Shown: positions 62,688 through 64,000 of the stretch, in pieces
Layout of the letters: each line of letters begins with the position of its first letter
Position numbering within the stretch: position 1 is the first letter of the stretch
DNA from: Pelagibacterales bacterium SAG-MED22
GTDB taxonomy: Bacteria; Pseudomonadota; Alphaproteobacteria; Pelagibacterales; Pelagibacteraceae
Assembly: GCA_014653985.1 (NCBI GenBank)
Contig: JACWDT010000003.1
Coordinates: 1-64,000, forward strand
Length of the DNA stretch: 64,000 bases
Direction of reading: 5' to 3'
The notes under the pieces: generated by a model
What the model was told of the DNA's origin: nothing
Seen by the model: the letters and a program-made list of their open reading frames with translations, nothing else
The model's database searches: none
Position numbers and translations under genes: made by a program

Positions 62688-63470
62688 ATGTTCATTAATA
62701 ATTTTGACCCAGTTGCAATTGAAATTTTTTCCTTAGAAATCAGATGGTATTCGTTAGCTTATATTGTTGGTATTTTGTTTGGATGGTTTGTTGCAAAAAA
62801 AATATTTATTAAAAATGACGATATCAGTAAAAAATTTGATGATTACATCACTTATTTAATAATTGGAATTATTTTAGGTGGAAGAATTGGTTACATATTA
62901 TTCTACAATCTAGAATATTATTTAAATAATTTGTTGCATATTTTTAAGATTTGGGAAGGCGGTATGTCTTTTCATGGCGGATTAATTGGAATTATAATTG
63001 CGAGTATAATTTTTGGAAAAAGAAATAATCAAAATCCTTTTTTATATATGGATATTGTAGCATTAGTTGCTCCTATTGGAATTTTTTTTGGAAGACTATC
63101 AAACTTTATAAATTCAGAGCTATATGGAAAAGTAACTAATGTGCCATGGTCAGTAACTTTTGTTCAAGTAGATAATTTGCCAAGACATCCTACCCAAATA
63201 TACGAAGCTATACTAGAGGGAATAATTTTAATACTAATTTTAATTAATTTTAAAAATAAAAATTTTTTGCTTAAGCCCGGTTTAATATCAAGCCTATTTT
63301 TAATTTTTTACTCAATATTTAGATTTTCTATTGAATTTTTAAGAGTTCCAGATGAGCAGTTAGGTTATTTATTATTTAATTTAACTATGGGACAAATTTT
63401 AAGTGTATTCCTAACATTGGCTGGGTTGGTCCTATTTTATTTTAAAAATGAAGATAAACAAATCAACTAA
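62688..63470 (+). CDS. lgt: prolipoprotein diacylglyceryl transferase
   Basis: Lgt transfers diacylglycerol from phosphatidylglycerol to the lipobox cysteine of prolipoproteins. The 260-aa polytopic protein has EIRWYSLAYIVGILFGW, GRIGYILFYN, GGMSFHGGLIG, the signature GRLSNFINSELYGKV, and RHPTQIYEAILEG. It is needed for BamD maturation; BamD is the only clear lipobox protein I saw in the window. It overlaps the methyltransferase gene by 23 bases. Confidence 0.96.
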   Translation: MFINNFDPVAIEIFSLEIRWYSLAYIVGILFGWFVAKKIFIKNDDISKKFDDYITYLIIGIILGGRIGYILFYNLEYYLNNLLHIFKIWEGGMSFHGGLIGIIIASIIFGKRNNQNPFLYMDIVALVAPIGIFFGRLSNFINSELYGKVTNVPWSVTFVQVDNLPRHPTQIYEAILEGIILILILINFKNKNFLLKPGLISSLFLIFYSIFRFSIEFLRVPDEQLGYLLFNLTMGQILSVFLTLAGLVLFYFKNEDKQIN

Positions 63471-64000
63471 CTTATCTTTAGACCAATTTATTAATTGGGC
63501 ACTTTACGATAAAGACTCAGGTTACTACATGAAGCAAAACCCATTTGGCAAGGAGGGTGATTTTATTACAGCTCCAAATATCACAAGACTTTTTTCAGAA
63601 ATTATAACTATTTGGTTAGTTACTTTTCTTAAAAGTTTGGGCTCCCCAAACAAATTTAATTTAATTGAGCTAGGTGCTGGAAATGGTGAAATGATGAAGG
63701 TGGTTTATCAAACATTAAAGAACTTTCCGGAACACTTTAGTTCTTGTAATTTTATGATATACGAAAAAAGTAAATATCTCATTGATCAACAGAAAATAAA
63801 CCTTGAATCTGAGAAAATTACTTGGATCCAAGATTTAAAACAAAATTATTCAGAACCTACTATTTTTTTAGCAAATGAATTTTTTGATGCTTTGCCAATT
63901 AAACAGTTTTTTAAAAGACAAGATGACTGGTATGAAAAATTTGTAGATCTTTCAAATCCTAAAGAGGCAAAATTTAATGAAGTTAAAACAAATATTAAAT
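63448..64000 (+). CDS. MidA/NDUFAF7-like SAM-dependent methyltransferase, N-terminal part
   Basis: The 184 codons present start MKINKSTNLSLDQFINWALY and include DSGYYM, GDFITAPNITRLFSEIITIW, the SAM-binding LIELGAGNGEMMKV and LANEFFDALPIKQF. This is the DUF185/MidA family, whose mitochondrial member NDUFAF7 methylates an arginine of complex I. The bacterial substrate is inferred only. The ATG lies within the end of lgt, and the reading runs off the window. Confidence 0.85.
   Translation, partial: MKINKSTNLSLDQFINWALYDKDSGYYMKQNPFGKEGDFITAPNITRLFSEIITIWLVTFLKSLGSPNKFNLIELGAGNGEMMKVVYQTLKNFPEHFSSCNFMIYEKSKYLIDQQKINLESEKITWIQDLKQNYSEPTIFLANEFFDALPIKQFFKRQDDWYEKFVDLSNPKEAKFNEVKTNIK

Overview
The window looks like a piece of a SAR11 (Candidatus Pelagibacter, Alphaproteobacteria) genome. 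It is very AT-rich and lysine/isoleucine/asparagine-rich, genes overlap or abut by a few bases, and there are no insertion sequences, phage genes or CRISPR arrays. Almost everything is core metabolism or housekeeping. The assignment to SAR11 is by general resemblance and was not checked by a search. About 57 protein genes, 3 tRNAs and the RNase P RNA can be supported.

Layout. 1-12.1 kb: the start of a dihydroorotase gene, ygfZ, tRNA-Leu, NAD synthesis (nadA-nadC), a MazG-like pyrophosphohydrolase, fumC, an AsmA-like protein, uvrD and an M24 aminopeptidase. 10.1-31 kb: one long minus-strand division and cell-wall (dcw) run read from a recognisable promoter at about 31,010. Its order is mraZ-ftsZ-rsmH-ftsL-ftsI-murEF-mraY-murD-ftsW-murG-murC-murB-ddl-ftsQ-ftsA-like-lpxC-bamD-ligA. 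31-38 kb: rnpB, a cell-wall amidase, mlaA-mlaC, two tRNAs, and the macromolecular-synthesis group yqeY-dnaG-rpoD. 38-42.7 kb: carA-carB. 42.7-46.6 kb: a circularly permuted ATP-grasp protein divergent from an Anbu-type proteasome-like protease, then a 2OG-Fe(II) oxygenase coupled to an ELM1-family protein. 46.6-53.3 kb: trxB, glycerol genes glpD and glpK, two NAD(P)-binding oxidoreductases and an aspartate aminotransferase. 53.3-59.1 kb: an overlapping chain uvrB-folM-folB-uvrC-pgsA. 59.1-64 kb: ilvE, a marR-ompR-envZ operon, ubiK, lgt and the start of a MidA/NDUFAF7-like methyltransferase.

Most notable observations. (1) The FtsA-position protein is only 234 aa; it keeps an SHS2-like segment and an amphipathic C-terminus but lacks recognisable ATP-binding subdomains. 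ftsZ has left its usual place beside it and sits next to mraZ. (2) A structurally intact tRNA-Val(GAC) lacks both the D-loop GG and the T-loop TTC/A58 elements that normally join the tRNA elbow. (3) Three tandem 10-bp TGGG boxes lie over the -10 region of the dcw promoter and are a probable MraZ operator. (4) bamD is broken by one extra base in a 10-A tract. (5) The DnaG zinc finger has lost three of four expected ligands. (6) The first 33 bases are a perfect inverted copy of the end of ygfZ, most simply explained as a chimeric contig end. (7) The Anbu locus is reduced to protease plus ATP-grasp. I did not find a clearly new multi-gene system; the reduced divisome module and the aberrant tRNA are the best candidates for new biology.
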